Assembly (NCBI GenBank): GCA_002686955.1
Contig: NYZA01000236.1
Coordinates: 1-14,650 of the forward strand
DNA length: 14,650 nt
Direction: 5' to 3'
DNA from: Gemmatimonadota bacterium
GTDB taxonomy: Bacteria > GCA-2686955
Shown here: positions 1 through 6,473 of the stretch, piece by piece
Layout of the letters: every line of letters begins with the position of its first letter
How positions within the stretch are numbered: the stretch's first letter is position 1
Made by a program: the position numbers and the translations under genes
The notes under the pieces: generated by a model
Databases searched by the model: none
The model's input: only the letters and a program-made list of their open reading frames with translations
Told to the model about the DNA's origin: nothing

Positions 1-92
1 AGATCGGAACGAAGGCGGATGCCGGGCGAAGCGAAGGCTATGTGCAACAGGCTCCTAGTGCGCCTGGCCGAGCTCCGCCCCGAGCAGGCGAC

Positions 93-509
93 CTACATGC
101 AGCCCTGACGTTCCAGGCATTTGGCTACGGCCTGATATACAAGTCGTGCCACAGCAACAGCATGCTCAATGGTGTCGCGATCATCGAACTCGTCATCCCA
201 GCCCGGGTAGCGCGGCGCCACCGCCATTTGTGAGAGCAGCTCGAGATCGTCCTCGTCCACAGCGAGCGACTGCCGATCCGAATCGGGGAGTCGAGCCCAA
301 AGCGCTTCCAAGTCGTGTGTTCTTTGGGGTTGCTGGCCGGCAAAGACGGCAAGTGCCTTGAGCGATTTCTCGGCCGCTTGCTGGGCATGAAATGCGACCG
401 TGTCCAATGGTCCGTCTTTGTGCGGCAGAACGATCTCGATTGCCTTGAGGTCGTTGGCAGCCTTTTGCATCCAGGCACGTGCCTGTGCGCACTGTGCCTC
501 ACGAGGCAT
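93..509 (-). CDS. HEPN-domain protein (partner of MNT nucleotidyltransferase)
   Basis: 138-residue helical protein of the HEPN family that pairs with minimal nucleotidyltransferases. Visible signatures are the helix with H41-A-Q-Q-A-A-E-K-S-L-K-A52, the T64-H-D-L67 turn, R100-Y-P-G103, and an R111-x4-H116 pair that could be the HEPN RNase motif. I chose the ATG at 509 because an AGGA lies 10 bases upstream; a GTG at 518 in the same frame has almost no spacing from that site. The gene overlaps the end of the upstream nucleotidyltransferase by 11 bases, so the two are probably translationally coupled. In known HEPN/MNT systems the HEPN protein is an RNase toxin and the MNT protein neutralises it, often by AMPylation. 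That role is inferred here from family and context; toxicity and the catalytic assignment are not proven by sequence. Confidence 0.85.
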   Translation of the reverse strand: MPREAQCAQARAWMQKAANDLKAIEIVLPHKDGPLDTVAFHAQQAAEKSLKALAVFAGQQPQRTHDLEALWARLPDSDRQSLAVDEDDLELLSQMAVAPRYPGWDDEFDDRDTIEHAVAVARLVYQAVAKCLERQGCM

Positions 510-837
510 AGAGGACACGTCCTTCGTGCGCAGCGGGGTAAGCCACCGTGCCGGCGAGCTCTCTATGTGTTTCGAACTCGTCAGGCGTTAGCACAAAGAT
601 ATCTTTGGCAATTCCCAGTCCGCGCAGAGACTTTCGTATCTCTACCGCTGTGCGCAGTCGGCTACCCGTGTAGGACATGACAAACAACAAGTCGTAGTCG
701 CTCTCCGCCGTTGCCGCGCCGCGAGCCCGCGACCCGAAGAGGATCACCTTACGGGGCTCGAACGTGGGCACTGTCCTCCGCACGATCGCCGCCAAGATGG
801 CGGCATCGGCCTCTTCCGCGGATCTACTGTGCTGCAT
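499..837 (-). CDS. MNT-type minimal nucleotidyltransferase (antitoxin-like)
   Basis: 112-residue protein with the hallmark nucleotidyltransferase motif G35-S36 followed by D47-x-D49 (GSRARG...SDYDLLFV), which binds metal and nucleotide in the pol-beta superfamily. The length is typical of minimal nucleotidyltransferases (MNT) that partner HEPN proteins, and a HEPN gene follows with an 11-base overlap. The family's usual role is to neutralise the HEPN RNase, in some systems by adenylylating it; that is inferred here. The ATG at 837 is my start choice; a TTG at 876 would add 13 residues, and neither has a convincing Shine-Dalgarno site. The gene points away from the BMC operon and shares the 838-1159 gap with it. 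Confidence 0.85.
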   Translation of the reverse strand: MQHSRSAEEADAAILAAIVRRTVPTFEPRKVILFGSRARGAATAESDYDLLFVMSYTGSRLRTAVEIRKSLRGLGIAKDIFVLTPDEFETHRELAGTVAYPAAHEGRVLYAS

Positions 838-1159
838 GCGCGTGAGCTTACCAACTTCCCGCCAAGTCAGCGGCAACCGATCGCGGGTGCGGCCGGCTTC
901 CTCAAGTCCGGGGGAGAGCCTGGCAGCCCGTTGCGCATGGTCCTTGCGCGCTCAACCCGGGAGCACGGTAGGGAGCACCGATCCGCTCCGGCCTCGATCG
1001 CTCGGTTGACACCCCCTCGTCCGCATGCTAGTGTCCGCCCACAAACCTCTGTAATGCCGCAACTTGCGCCAGCCGGACACCTCCGGAGCGCGCCTTTCCG
1101 CGGAATCGTTCCACAGCCACATCCTCGACATCGATCGAGGCGCGACGGCGGGAGAAGAC
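838..1159. other. Divergent intergenic region before the BMC operon
   Basis: This 322-base gap separates the minus-strand MNT gene from the first shell gene. I see no convincing gene in it. It holds the sigma-70-type promoter at 1006-1034 and, just before the shell-gene ribosome site, a small hairpin (CCTCGA at 1123-1128 pairing with TCGAGG at 1135-1140). The predicted leader is about 120 bases, long enough for post-transcriptional control, but I recognise no known riboswitch. No clear promoter for the MNT/HEPN pair was found. Confidence 0.6.
1006..1034 (+). promoter_or_regulatory. Extended -10 sigma-70 promoter of the BMC operon
   Basis: Perfect -35 TTGACA (1006-1011), a 17-base spacer, then -10 TAGTGT (1029-1034) with an extended TGC directly before it (1026-1028). 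The -10 keeps the three most important consensus positions (T1, A2, T6). Transcription would start near 1041, about 120 bases before the first shell gene. No operator palindrome or regulator gene is evident beside it, so constitutive or distantly controlled expression is possible. Confidence 0.65.
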
Positions 1160-1444
1160 ATGACTCTGGACGCTCTGGGAATGGTCGAAACCAAAGGGCT
1201 CATCGGTTCGATCGAAGCGGCCGATGCGATGGTGAAGGCCGCCAAGGTCTCCCTGATCGGCAAAGAGAAGATCGGTGGCGGTTTCGTCACCGTGATGGTT
1301 CGAGGAGATGTGGGGGCGGTCAAAGCCGCCACCGATGCCGGTGCCGCCGCCGCCGAACGGGTCGGCGAGCTCGTATCGGTCCATGTCATCCCGCGTCCGC
1401 ACGCCGACGTCGAGATGATCCTCCCGAACGCCGGCGGCAAATAG
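1160..1444 (+). CDS. BMC-H shell hexamer protein, canonical pore
   Basis: 94-residue single-BMC-domain shell protein of the PduA/EutM type, which forms the hexagonal tiles of the microcompartment facets. Diagnostic stretches are the N-terminal [10 protein letters not shown] (residues 5-14), the helix [12 protein letters not shown] (19-30), the pore loop K37-I-G-G-G41 and the H75-V-I-P-R-P-H81 edge strand. The Gly-rich pore is the usual small-metabolite pore. The start at ATG 1160 is supported by GGAGAAG five bases or less upstream; an upstream in-frame ATG at 1064 would add 32 non-homologous residues. It is the first gene of the operon, 22 bases before a paralogous BMC-H gene. Confidence 0.97.
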   Translation: MTLDALGMVETKGLIGSIEAADAMVKAAKVSLIGKEKIGGGFVTVMVRGDVGAVKAATDAGAAAAERVGELVSVHVIPRPHADVEMILPNAGGK

Positions 1445-1466
1445 CGCGTCGTCGCGAGGGCCCAGC

Positions 1467-1895
1467 ATGGGAGACGATCGCGCACTCGGAATGGTCGAGA
1501 CCGAGGGCCTCATCGCCGGCATCGAAGCCGCCGACGCCATGGTGAAGGCGGCGAAGGTGCGGCTCGTCGAGCGGGAGGTCACCGTCGCCAAGCTGGTCAC
1601 TATCAAGGTGGCCGGCGAGACCGGCGCCGTACGGGCCTCGGTGGAGGCCGGCGTGGCGGCAGCCAGAAAGGTCGGCACCGTGGTATCGAGCCATGTCATC
1701 CCCCGCCCCCACGAAGATGTGGAGAAGATCATCTATCCGGAGCTGCGGCACAACCCGGCACCCGACGGAGAGCTCGACTCGTTGACGGTTGCGGAGCTGC
1801 GCCGCCGCGTTCGCGCGATCCCCGACAGCGGTCTCTCCGGCCGCGACATCTCACGGGCCAGCAAGGATCAGCTCATCGCTGTGCTGCGTGGCTAG
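1467..1895 (+). CDS. BMC-H shell protein with C-terminal SAP/Rho_N-like extension
   Basis: 142-residue BMC-H paralogue of the preceding gene. The BMC domain spans residues 5-92 (A6-L-G-M-V-E-T start, H76-V-I-P-R-P-H82). Two features set it apart. The pore segment is V38-T-V-A-K42 in place of K-I-G-G-G, so the central pore should have different size and polarity. A roughly 50-residue tail follows the domain: an acidic linker (93-105), then a predicted helix-turn-helix at 106-140 ([10 protein letters not shown]...SKDQLIAVL) resembling the SAP/Rho_N/HeH fold, in which two helices of this pattern bind nucleic acid or protein. The fold resemblance is my reading of the motif and is unproven. In hexamers the tail would give six copies per tile. 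A short GGGC/GCCC hairpin (1897-1909) sits between this gene and the dehydrogenase gene. Confidence 0.95.
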   Translation: MGDDRALGMVETEGLIAGIEAADAMVKAAKVRLVEREVTVAKLVTIKVAGETGAVRASVEAGVAAARKVGTVVSSHVIPRPHEDVEKIIYPELRHNPAPDGELDSLTVAELRRRVRAIPDSGLSGRDISRASKDQLIAVLRG

Positions 1896-1928
1896 AGGGC
1901 GGCCCGCCCGAGCACGGAAACCCATGCC

Positions 1929-3461
1929 ATGTCCTTCGACCCAGATCTGAAGGCGATCCAAGAGGTTCGCGACGCACTTGGGGCCGCCCACTCGGCCCAA
2001 AAGCAGTTCGCGGAGACTGATCAGGCCCAGGTCGATCAGATCGTGGGCGCGATGGCCCACGCCGCTCGGAACGAGATCGAATCGCTCGCCCGCCTCGCCG
2101 TCGAAGAAACGGGAATGGGGATCTACGAAGACAAGATCGGCAAGAACCGCTTTGCCGCCGTCGACGTCTACGAGCACATCCGCTCCATGCGCACGGTGGG
2201 AATCCTCTCGGAGTCTACCGAACGCGGAATCGTAGAGATCGCTCAGCCGATGGGGGTCGTCGCCGCGATCATTCCGACCACGAACCCCACCTCCACGGCG
2301 ATCTACAAGATCCTCATCTCGGTCAAGGCCCGAAACGGGATCGTGATCTCGCCCCACCCGCGCGCCAAAGGGTGTATTCGCCGCACAACCGAGCTCATGG
2401 TCCACGCCGCGCGCGGGGCCGGCGCCCCCGATCGACTGATCTCGTGTCTCGAGAATCCCACGCTCGAGTCCACCCAACATCTGATGTCGCACGATCTCAC
2501 TGCTGTCATTCTCGCGACGGGGGGCTCGGGATTGGTCAAGGCGGCCTACTCCAGCGGGAAGCCGGCCTTCGGAGTCGGTCCCGGTAACGTGCCGGCCTAC
2601 ATCGACCGCTCGGCTGATGTAGCCAAGGCCTGCCGCGACATCATCACCGGCACCGCCTTCGACAACGGAACGATCTGCGCGTCGGAGCAGTCGGTCGTCG
2701 TCGACGCCCCGGTCGAAGAAGAGGCCCTTCGCTCTTTCGAGGCAGCCGGTGGGTACATTCTCAGCCCCGAGGAAAAAGCGCGCCTCGAGCCGATCGTCGT
2801 CAAGAAGAGCGGCGCGGTCGATCCCGCAATCGTTGGCCAGCATGCCCGAGATATCGCCCGAAAGGCCGGGATCCAGGTTCCCGAGGGCACCAAGGCCCTG
2901 ATTGCCCGCCTCGACCGGGTCGGCAAGACCGAGGAGCCCCTCTCGATCGAGAAGCTCTCGCCGATCCTGGGCTTCTACGTGGTCGCCGACTGGGTCCGCG
3001 GCTGCGAACGCTGCATCGAACTGCTGCGCTTGGGGGGCATGGGTCACACTCTGGCCATTCACGCCACAGACGAATCGGTCATCCGGGAGTTCGGTTTGAA
3101 GAAGCCGGTTTTCCGGATCGTGGTGAACACCCCCTCGACCCACGGCGCGATCGGTCTGTCCACAGGTCTTGCCCCGGCCATGACCCTCGGCTGCGGTGCG
3201 GTTGGCGGCAACATCACCGGCGACAATGTCTCGCCTCTGCATCTGATCAACACGAAACGCTTGGCCTACGGGATCAAAGAGGTCGAGCTGGCTCCCCGTG
3301 CATCGGAAGGCGGGCTCCGCGCCGACGGGCGGGTCGGTCCCACTTGCCGGAGCGAAGCATCGGCCGGCGTAGACGCGGGTGCGTCGGTCGGTCACGCGCT
3401 GTCGGAATCCGACATCGAGCGGATCGTGGAGGACTTCCTCCGCGAGCGGCGGAGCGGGTGA
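1929..3461 (+). CDS. CoA-acylating aldehyde dehydrogenase (PduP/EutE-type) with C-terminal encapsulation peptide
   Basis: 510-residue enzyme converting an aldehyde, NAD+ and CoA into acyl-CoA, the core oxidation step of metabolosomes. Family features are IPTTNPTSTAIYK (115-127), the glycine-rich FGVGPGNVP (214-222) and the catalytic cysteine C250 in the NGTICASEQS segment. The catalytic domain ends near residue 456. A disordered Gly/Ala/Arg-rich linker (457-490) follows, then a terminal amphipathic helix, residues 491-507 (core D-I-E-R-I-V-E-D-F-L), which is a textbook encapsulation peptide for packing cargo against shell proteins. The substrate aldehyde cannot be told from sequence. The stop overlaps the PduL start by four bases (GTGA), indicating coupled translation. 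Confidence 0.96.
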   Translation: MSFDPDLKAIQEVRDALGAAHSAQKQFAETDQAQVDQIVGAMAHAARNEIESLARLAVEETGMGIYEDKIGKNRFAAVDVYEHIRSMRTVGILSESTERGIVEIAQPMGVVAAIIPTTNPTSTAIYKILISVKARNGIVISPHPRAKGCIRRTTELMVHAARGAGAPDRLISCLENPTLESTQHLMSHDLTAVILATGGSGLVKAAYSSGKPAFGVGPGNVPAYIDRSADVAKACRDIITGTAFDNGTICASEQSVVVDAPVEEEALRSFEAAGGYILSPEEKARLEPIVVKKSGAVDPAIVGQHARDIARKAGIQVPEGTKALIARLDRVGKTEEPLSIEKLSPILGFYVVADWVRGCERCIELLRLGGMGHTLAIHATDESVIREFGLKKPVFRIVVNTPSTHGAIGLSTGLAPAMTLGCGAVGGNITGDNVSPLHLINTKRLAYGIKEVELAPRASEGGLRADGRVGPTCRSEASAGVDAGASVGHALSESDIERIVEDFLRERRSG

Positions 3462-4258
3462 GCGAGCGGAACGCGCCACCGACTCTTCTGGCGCTCCAGG
3501 ACTATGTGTTCCACCGGCCCGTGCCGGTCGGCGTTTCGAATCGGCATGTCCATCTCTGCGATGCCGACATTTCCCGGCTTTTTGGCCCCCGCCACCTTCT
3601 CTCCAAACGCCGCGATATCGTGCAAAAAGGTCAGTTCTCTTGCCAGGAAGTGGTGACCGTGGCCACCTCGGCCGGCGTGCTGCGAGATGTCCGCGTCATG
3701 GGACCATCGCGCGCCCGCACCCAAGTGGAGCTCGCCCCTTCCGATGCCCGGGAGCTTGGATTGCGCGCGCCGTTGCGCCCTTCCGGCGATACGAACGACT
3801 CCGCGGGGTGCGTCCTCATCGGTCCAAAGGGCTCCATCGATCTCGCCGCTGGAGTGCTGATCCCCGAGAGACACCTGCACATGTCGCCGAGAGACACCGC
3901 CTTTTTCGGTGTTGCGCAGGGCGATCGACTCCGGGTCGCGGTGCCGGGTCGACGCGGGGGCCTGCTCGCGGATGTCCTTGTGAGGGTTCATGAGCGATTC
4001 GTGCTCGAGCTTCATCTCGACACCGACGAAGCGGGAGCACTGCTCGCGCGCAACGGCGACTTGACCTACGTGGTCGACGACGAGAGGCTCGGAGTCGACT
4101 TGAACCTCCGCCTGGCGCGGCCGCCGGGAGGGCGACGCCTAATGACCGAAAGCGAGCTCAGGCGCGTCGTTCGCACCGAAGGACGGGTGCGAATCCCCCA
4201 CGGTGTGCTTCTCACGCCATCGGCGCGCGATCTCGCCCGGCGACTGAAGCTCGACTGA
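3458..4258 (+). CDS. pduL: PduL-type phosphate acyltransferase with EutQ/EutT-like C-terminal mini-domain
   Basis: 266-residue phosphotransacylase that converts acyl-CoA plus phosphate to acyl-phosphate, freeing CoA for the dehydrogenase. It shows both PduL half-domains: PVGVSNRH30-V-H32 and the second R-H139-L-H141-M, plus H186 in ELHLDTDEA; these histidines belong to the di-zinc site. The GTG at 3458 is chosen because it overlaps the dehydrogenase stop by four bases with GGAG just upstream; an in-frame ATG at 3344 would lie deep inside that gene. The N-terminus lacks an obvious encapsulation helix. The C-terminus (229-266, MTESELRRVV...LTPSARDLARR) is extra to standard PduL and resembles the N-terminal segment of EutT (ITEAWLR...LTPSAREL) and of EutQ. 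BMC-P follows with a one-base overlap. Confidence 0.95.
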   Translation: MSERNAPPTLLALQDYVFHRPVPVGVSNRHVHLCDADISRLFGPRHLLSKRRDIVQKGQFSCQEVVTVATSAGVLRDVRVMGPSRARTQVELAPSDARELGLRAPLRPSGDTNDSAGCVLIGPKGSIDLAAGVLIPERHLHMSPRDTAFFGVAQGDRLRVAVPGRRGGLLADVLVRVHERFVLELHLDTDEAGALLARNGDLTYVVDDERLGVDLNLRLARPPGGRRLMTESELRRVVRTEGRVRIPHGVLLTPSARDLARRLKLD

Positions 4259-4593
4259 TGTTCATCGGACGGGTCGTCGGCACGGTTTGGGCAACCAAGA
4301 AGACGGAGAACCTGGACAACTTGCGTTTTCTGGTCGTCCATCCCGTCAACCTGAACAAGGCGCCGAACACCGATATCGTGGTTGTTGCCGATCGCCTCGG
4401 CGCCGGTCCCGGCGAGCTGGTGATGTGTGCCTACGGGCACGCCGCTCGCACCGCCGTGGGAGATACCGACCAATCGATCGAGGCGGCCGTCGTTGGCATC
4501 ATCGACTCCGTCGATATCGACCAGGCGGAGGTCGAAGCGATCGAGAAGCGGTCCGCGGGAAGCCTGGCGATGAACAACGACGGGAGGAGATAG
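4258..4593 (+). CDS. BMC-P (EutN/CcmL) pentameric vertex protein
   Basis: 111-residue pentamer-forming shell protein that caps the vertices of the polyhedral compartment. Family features are the opening F-I-G-R-V-V-G-T-V-W-A-T-K-K (2-15), the A44-D-R-L-G-A-G-P-G-E53 loop and the closing V79-G-I-I-D83 strand. The last 25 or so residues are a short polar tail. It is the only pentamer gene in the window, so by itself it can close the shell. The ATG overlaps the PduL stop by one base (TGATG), and the next gene starts one base after its stop, so PduL, BMC-P and the ACT protein are tightly coupled. Confidence 0.96.
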   Translation: MFIGRVVGTVWATKKTENLDNLRFLVVHPVNLNKAPNTDIVVVADRLGAGPGELVMCAYGHAARTAVGDTDQSIEAAVVGIIDSVDIDQAEVEAIEKRSAGSLAMNNDGRR

Positions 4594-4594
4594 C

Positions 4595-5008
4595 TTGGAG
4601 CTCGAAAGAGACGACGTACGGGCCATCGTCGAGGATGTGCTCGACTCGTACCAGACTGGAGGGTGCGTGCAGCGGCACGAACGAGCCGAGGTCACCGAGA
4701 CCGAAGCCGCCGCCCCCCGCACCGGCGCGCCGGTGAGCCACAGGGTCATCATCACCGCGCTCGGCCGCAACGCCCCCGGGATCGCGTCCGGTGTGACCGG
4801 GGCCTTGGCCGACGTCGGCGCGGATATTCTCGACATGAGCCAGACCCTTCTGGGCGATTTCTTCACGATGATCATAGTGGCCGATCTTTCGACCGCGACC
4901 ATCGATTTCGGAATGGTCCAGGAACATCTGGCGGATCGCGGTGTTGAGCTGGGCGTTCGAATCGTCGCCCAGCACGAAGACGTCTTTCGCTACATGCACC
5001 GCATTTAG
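4595..5008 (+). CDS. ACT-domain protein (UPF0237) with N-terminal encapsulation-peptide-like helix
   Basis: 137-residue protein. Residues 48-137 form a UPF0237-type ACT domain (VIITALGRNAPGIASGV, then DILDMSQTLLGDFFTMI and the terminal QHEDVFRYMHRI), a small ligand-binding fold that usually senses amino acids or related metabolites. Ordinary UPF0237 proteins are about 90 residues and begin at the ACT domain. Here about 47 extra residues precede it: an amphipathic helix at 2-20 (core D-V-R-A-I-V-E-D-V-L) and a polar linker (21-47). The helix matches the aldehyde dehydrogenase C-terminal encapsulation peptide. The TTG start is well supported: GGGAGGAG lies at 4582-4589 and the previous stop ends at 4593. 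UPF0237 genes are commonly next to UPF0210 genes, as here. I infer that this is BMC cargo with a regulatory or enzyme-partner role. Confidence 0.92.
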   Translation: MELERDDVRAIVEDVLDSYQTGGCVQRHERAEVTETEAAAPRTGAPVSHRVIITALGRNAPGIASGVTGALADVGADILDMSQTLLGDFFTMIIVADLSTATIDFGMVQEHLADRGVELGVRIVAQHEDVFRYMHRI

Positions 5009-5020
5009 GGTCCGCACAGT

Positions 5021-5080
5021 ATAGCTAGTGATCTTGGCATCCCATCTGCGGCACATCTGGGCGCCAAGATCACCAGCTAT
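5021..5080 (+). repeat. Long inverted repeat (hairpin) between ACT and UPF0210 genes
   Basis: An 18-base left arm (5021-5038, ATAGCTAGTGATCTTGGC) pairs with a right arm (5063-5080) with a single mismatch (5027/5074). The 24-base loop can add a CCCA/TGGG inner stem (5041-5044 with 5058-5061). No T-run follows, so it is unlikely to be a plain intrinsic terminator. It fills most of the only large gap (103 bases) within the operon's second half. It could be an mRNA processing or stability element, a protein-binding operator, or a small palindromic repeat element. The loop also holds a weak sigma-54-like TGGCAT...CTGC match (GG 5036-5037, GC 5048-5049). Confidence 0.8.
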
Positions 5081-5111
5081 TCCTGAGTGGACCCATGGAG
5101 CAACCGAATCG

Positions 5112-6473
5112 ATGTCCTGGAGCCGCGACGAAATCCTCGAAACCGTGCGGATGCTCGAGACCGAGCATCTCGACATCAGAACCGTGACCCTGGGAATCAG
5201 CCTCCTCGATTGTGCCGGCGGCGATGCTGGCCGCGTCTGTCACCGTGTCGCGGAGAAGATCAGCTCGTACGCGGCGAACTTCGTCCACCAGGCGAGACGG
5301 GTCGAGGCCGACTACGGCATTCCGATCGCTAACAAGCGGATCTCGATCACGCCGGCGGCGATCTTCGGCGCGGGCCTCGACGCGGACGGATTCGTGCGGC
5401 TCGCCGAGACGCTCGACCGGGTGGCCGAGGAGATCGGCGTGGATTATTTGGGCGGTTTTTCCGCTCTCGTGCACAAGGGCTTCTCGCGGGGCGACCTCGC
5501 CTACTTCGAGGCGCTCGCCGAGGCGCTCGCGACCACCAAACGGGTTTGCGCATCGGTCAATGTGGCCACCACGACGGCCGGCATCAACATGGACGCCATC
5601 GCGCGCCTGGGCACACTCATCAAAGACCTCGCCGAGCGCACCCGCGGAGAGGGTGGAATCGGCTGCGCGAAGCTCGTCGTCTTCGCGAATGCGCCCGATG
5701 ACAACCCCTTCGTCGCGGGCACTTTTCATGGCGTCGGCGAAGCGGAGTGCGCCGTAAACGTCGGCGTGAGCGGCCCCGGTGTGGTTCGCGCGGCCCTCAC
5801 GCCGTGCGCCGGCATCGACCTGGGCTCACTCGCCGAGGTCGTAAAACGGACCGCATTCAAGATCACCCGTCTCGGCGAGATGATCGGGCGACGGGTCGCC
5901 GAGCGGCTCGGTGTCGATTTTGGGATCGTCGATGTCTCGCTCGCTCCCACTCCCGCGGCGGGGGATTCGGTGGCCGACATACTCGAGCTCATCGGGATAG
6001 AGCGAACCGGTGCGCCGGGTACGACCGCTGCGTTGGCTCTGCTCACCGATGCGGTGAAGAAGGGCGGCGCGATGGCAACGAGCGCGACCGGTGGCCTTTC
6101 CGGCGCTTTCATCCCAGTCTCTGAAGACCAAGGCATGATTCGGGCCGTGCGCGAAGGGGCACTCTCTCTGGAGAAGCTCGAAGCGATGTCGGCCGTATGT
6201 TCGGTCGGCCTCGATATGGTCGCCGTGCCGGGCGACACCCCCGCCTCGACCATCAGCGGCATCATCGCCGACGAGATCGCGATTGGCGTAATCAATTTCA
6301 AGACCACCGCGGTTCGGATTCTCCCCCTCCCGGGAATGAAGGCCGGAGAATCGGTCGACTACGGTGGGCTCCTCGGCGAAGCGCCGGCGATGCCGGTCAA
6401 CCCGTTCAGATGCGACGAATTCGTCGCCCGCGGAGGCCGGATCCCCCCTCCGATCCGATCGATGAAGAACTGA
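5112..6473 (+). CDS. UPF0210/DUF711 family protein (PFL-like fold)
   Basis: 453 residues, the normal length for UPF0210. Family landmarks in order: D21[13 protein letters not shown]34, N74-K-R-I-S-I-T-P81, F191[12 protein letters not shown]204, N216-V-G-V-S-G-P-G-V224, A278[14 protein letters not shown] and the C-terminal G441-G-R-I-P-P-P-I. Members have a barrel related to pyruvate formate-lyase glycyl radical enzymes (structure known for a pneumococcal protein) but no established reaction; I see no RVxGY-type glycyl radical motif here. ATG 5112 is chosen from family homology and GGAG at 5097-5100; the open frame extends upstream to 5028 inside a hairpin. No encapsulation helix is seen at either end, so if encapsulated it would have to ride on its ACT partner. 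It is the last gene of the BMC operon. Confidence 0.93.
   Translation: MSWSRDEILETVRMLETEHLDIRTVTLGISLLDCAGGDAGRVCHRVAEKISSYAANFVHQARRVEADYGIPIANKRISITPAAIFGAGLDADGFVRLAETLDRVAEEIGVDYLGGFSALVHKGFSRGDLAYFEALAEALATTKRVCASVNVATTTAGINMDAIARLGTLIKDLAERTRGEGGIGCAKLVVFANAPDDNPFVAGTFHGVGEAECAVNVGVSGPGVVRAALTPCAGIDLGSLAEVVKRTAFKITRLGEMIGRRVAERLGVDFGIVDVSLAPTPAAGDSVADILELIGIERTGAPGTTAALALLTDAVKKGGAMATSATGGLSGAFIPVSEDQGMIRAVREGALSLEKLEAMSAVCSVGLDMVAVPGDTPASTISGIIADEIAIGVINFKTTAVRILPLPGMKAGESVDYGGLLGEAPAMPVNPFRCDEFVARGGRIPPPIRSMKN

Noticed and set aside
1-108. Possible C-terminal end of a plus-strand gene entering from the left edge (open in frame 1 to a TGA at 106-108)
   Set aside because: Only 35 codons, no recognisable motif, and its end overlaps the HEPN gene; it cannot be told from chance.
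921-934. TGGCAG...TTGC resembling a sigma-54 promoter before the BMC operon
   Set aside because: GG and GC are nine, not ten, bases apart, and a good sigma-70 promoter lies downstream.
3344-3457. Upstream ATG for PduL, adding 38 residues
   Set aside because: This part lies inside the dehydrogenase gene, is Arg-rich without homology, and the GTG at 3458 has the four-base overlap typical of coupled genes.
1851-3479. Long open reading frame on the minus strand opposite the aldehyde dehydrogenase
   Set aside because: It mirrors a clear family gene in GC-rich DNA, is rich in Arg/Gly/Asp and shows no domain; a codon-bias shadow. The same applies to long minus-strand frames at 8526-9770 and 9956-11755.
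5028-5111. Upstream GTG start for the UPF0210 protein
   Set aside because: It lies inside the hairpin arm and adds 28 residues absent from the family; ATG 5112 matches the family N-terminus.
5112-6473. UPF0210 as an active glycyl radical enzyme
   Set aside because: Despite the related fold, I see no C-terminal glycyl radical motif or activating enzyme gene in the window.
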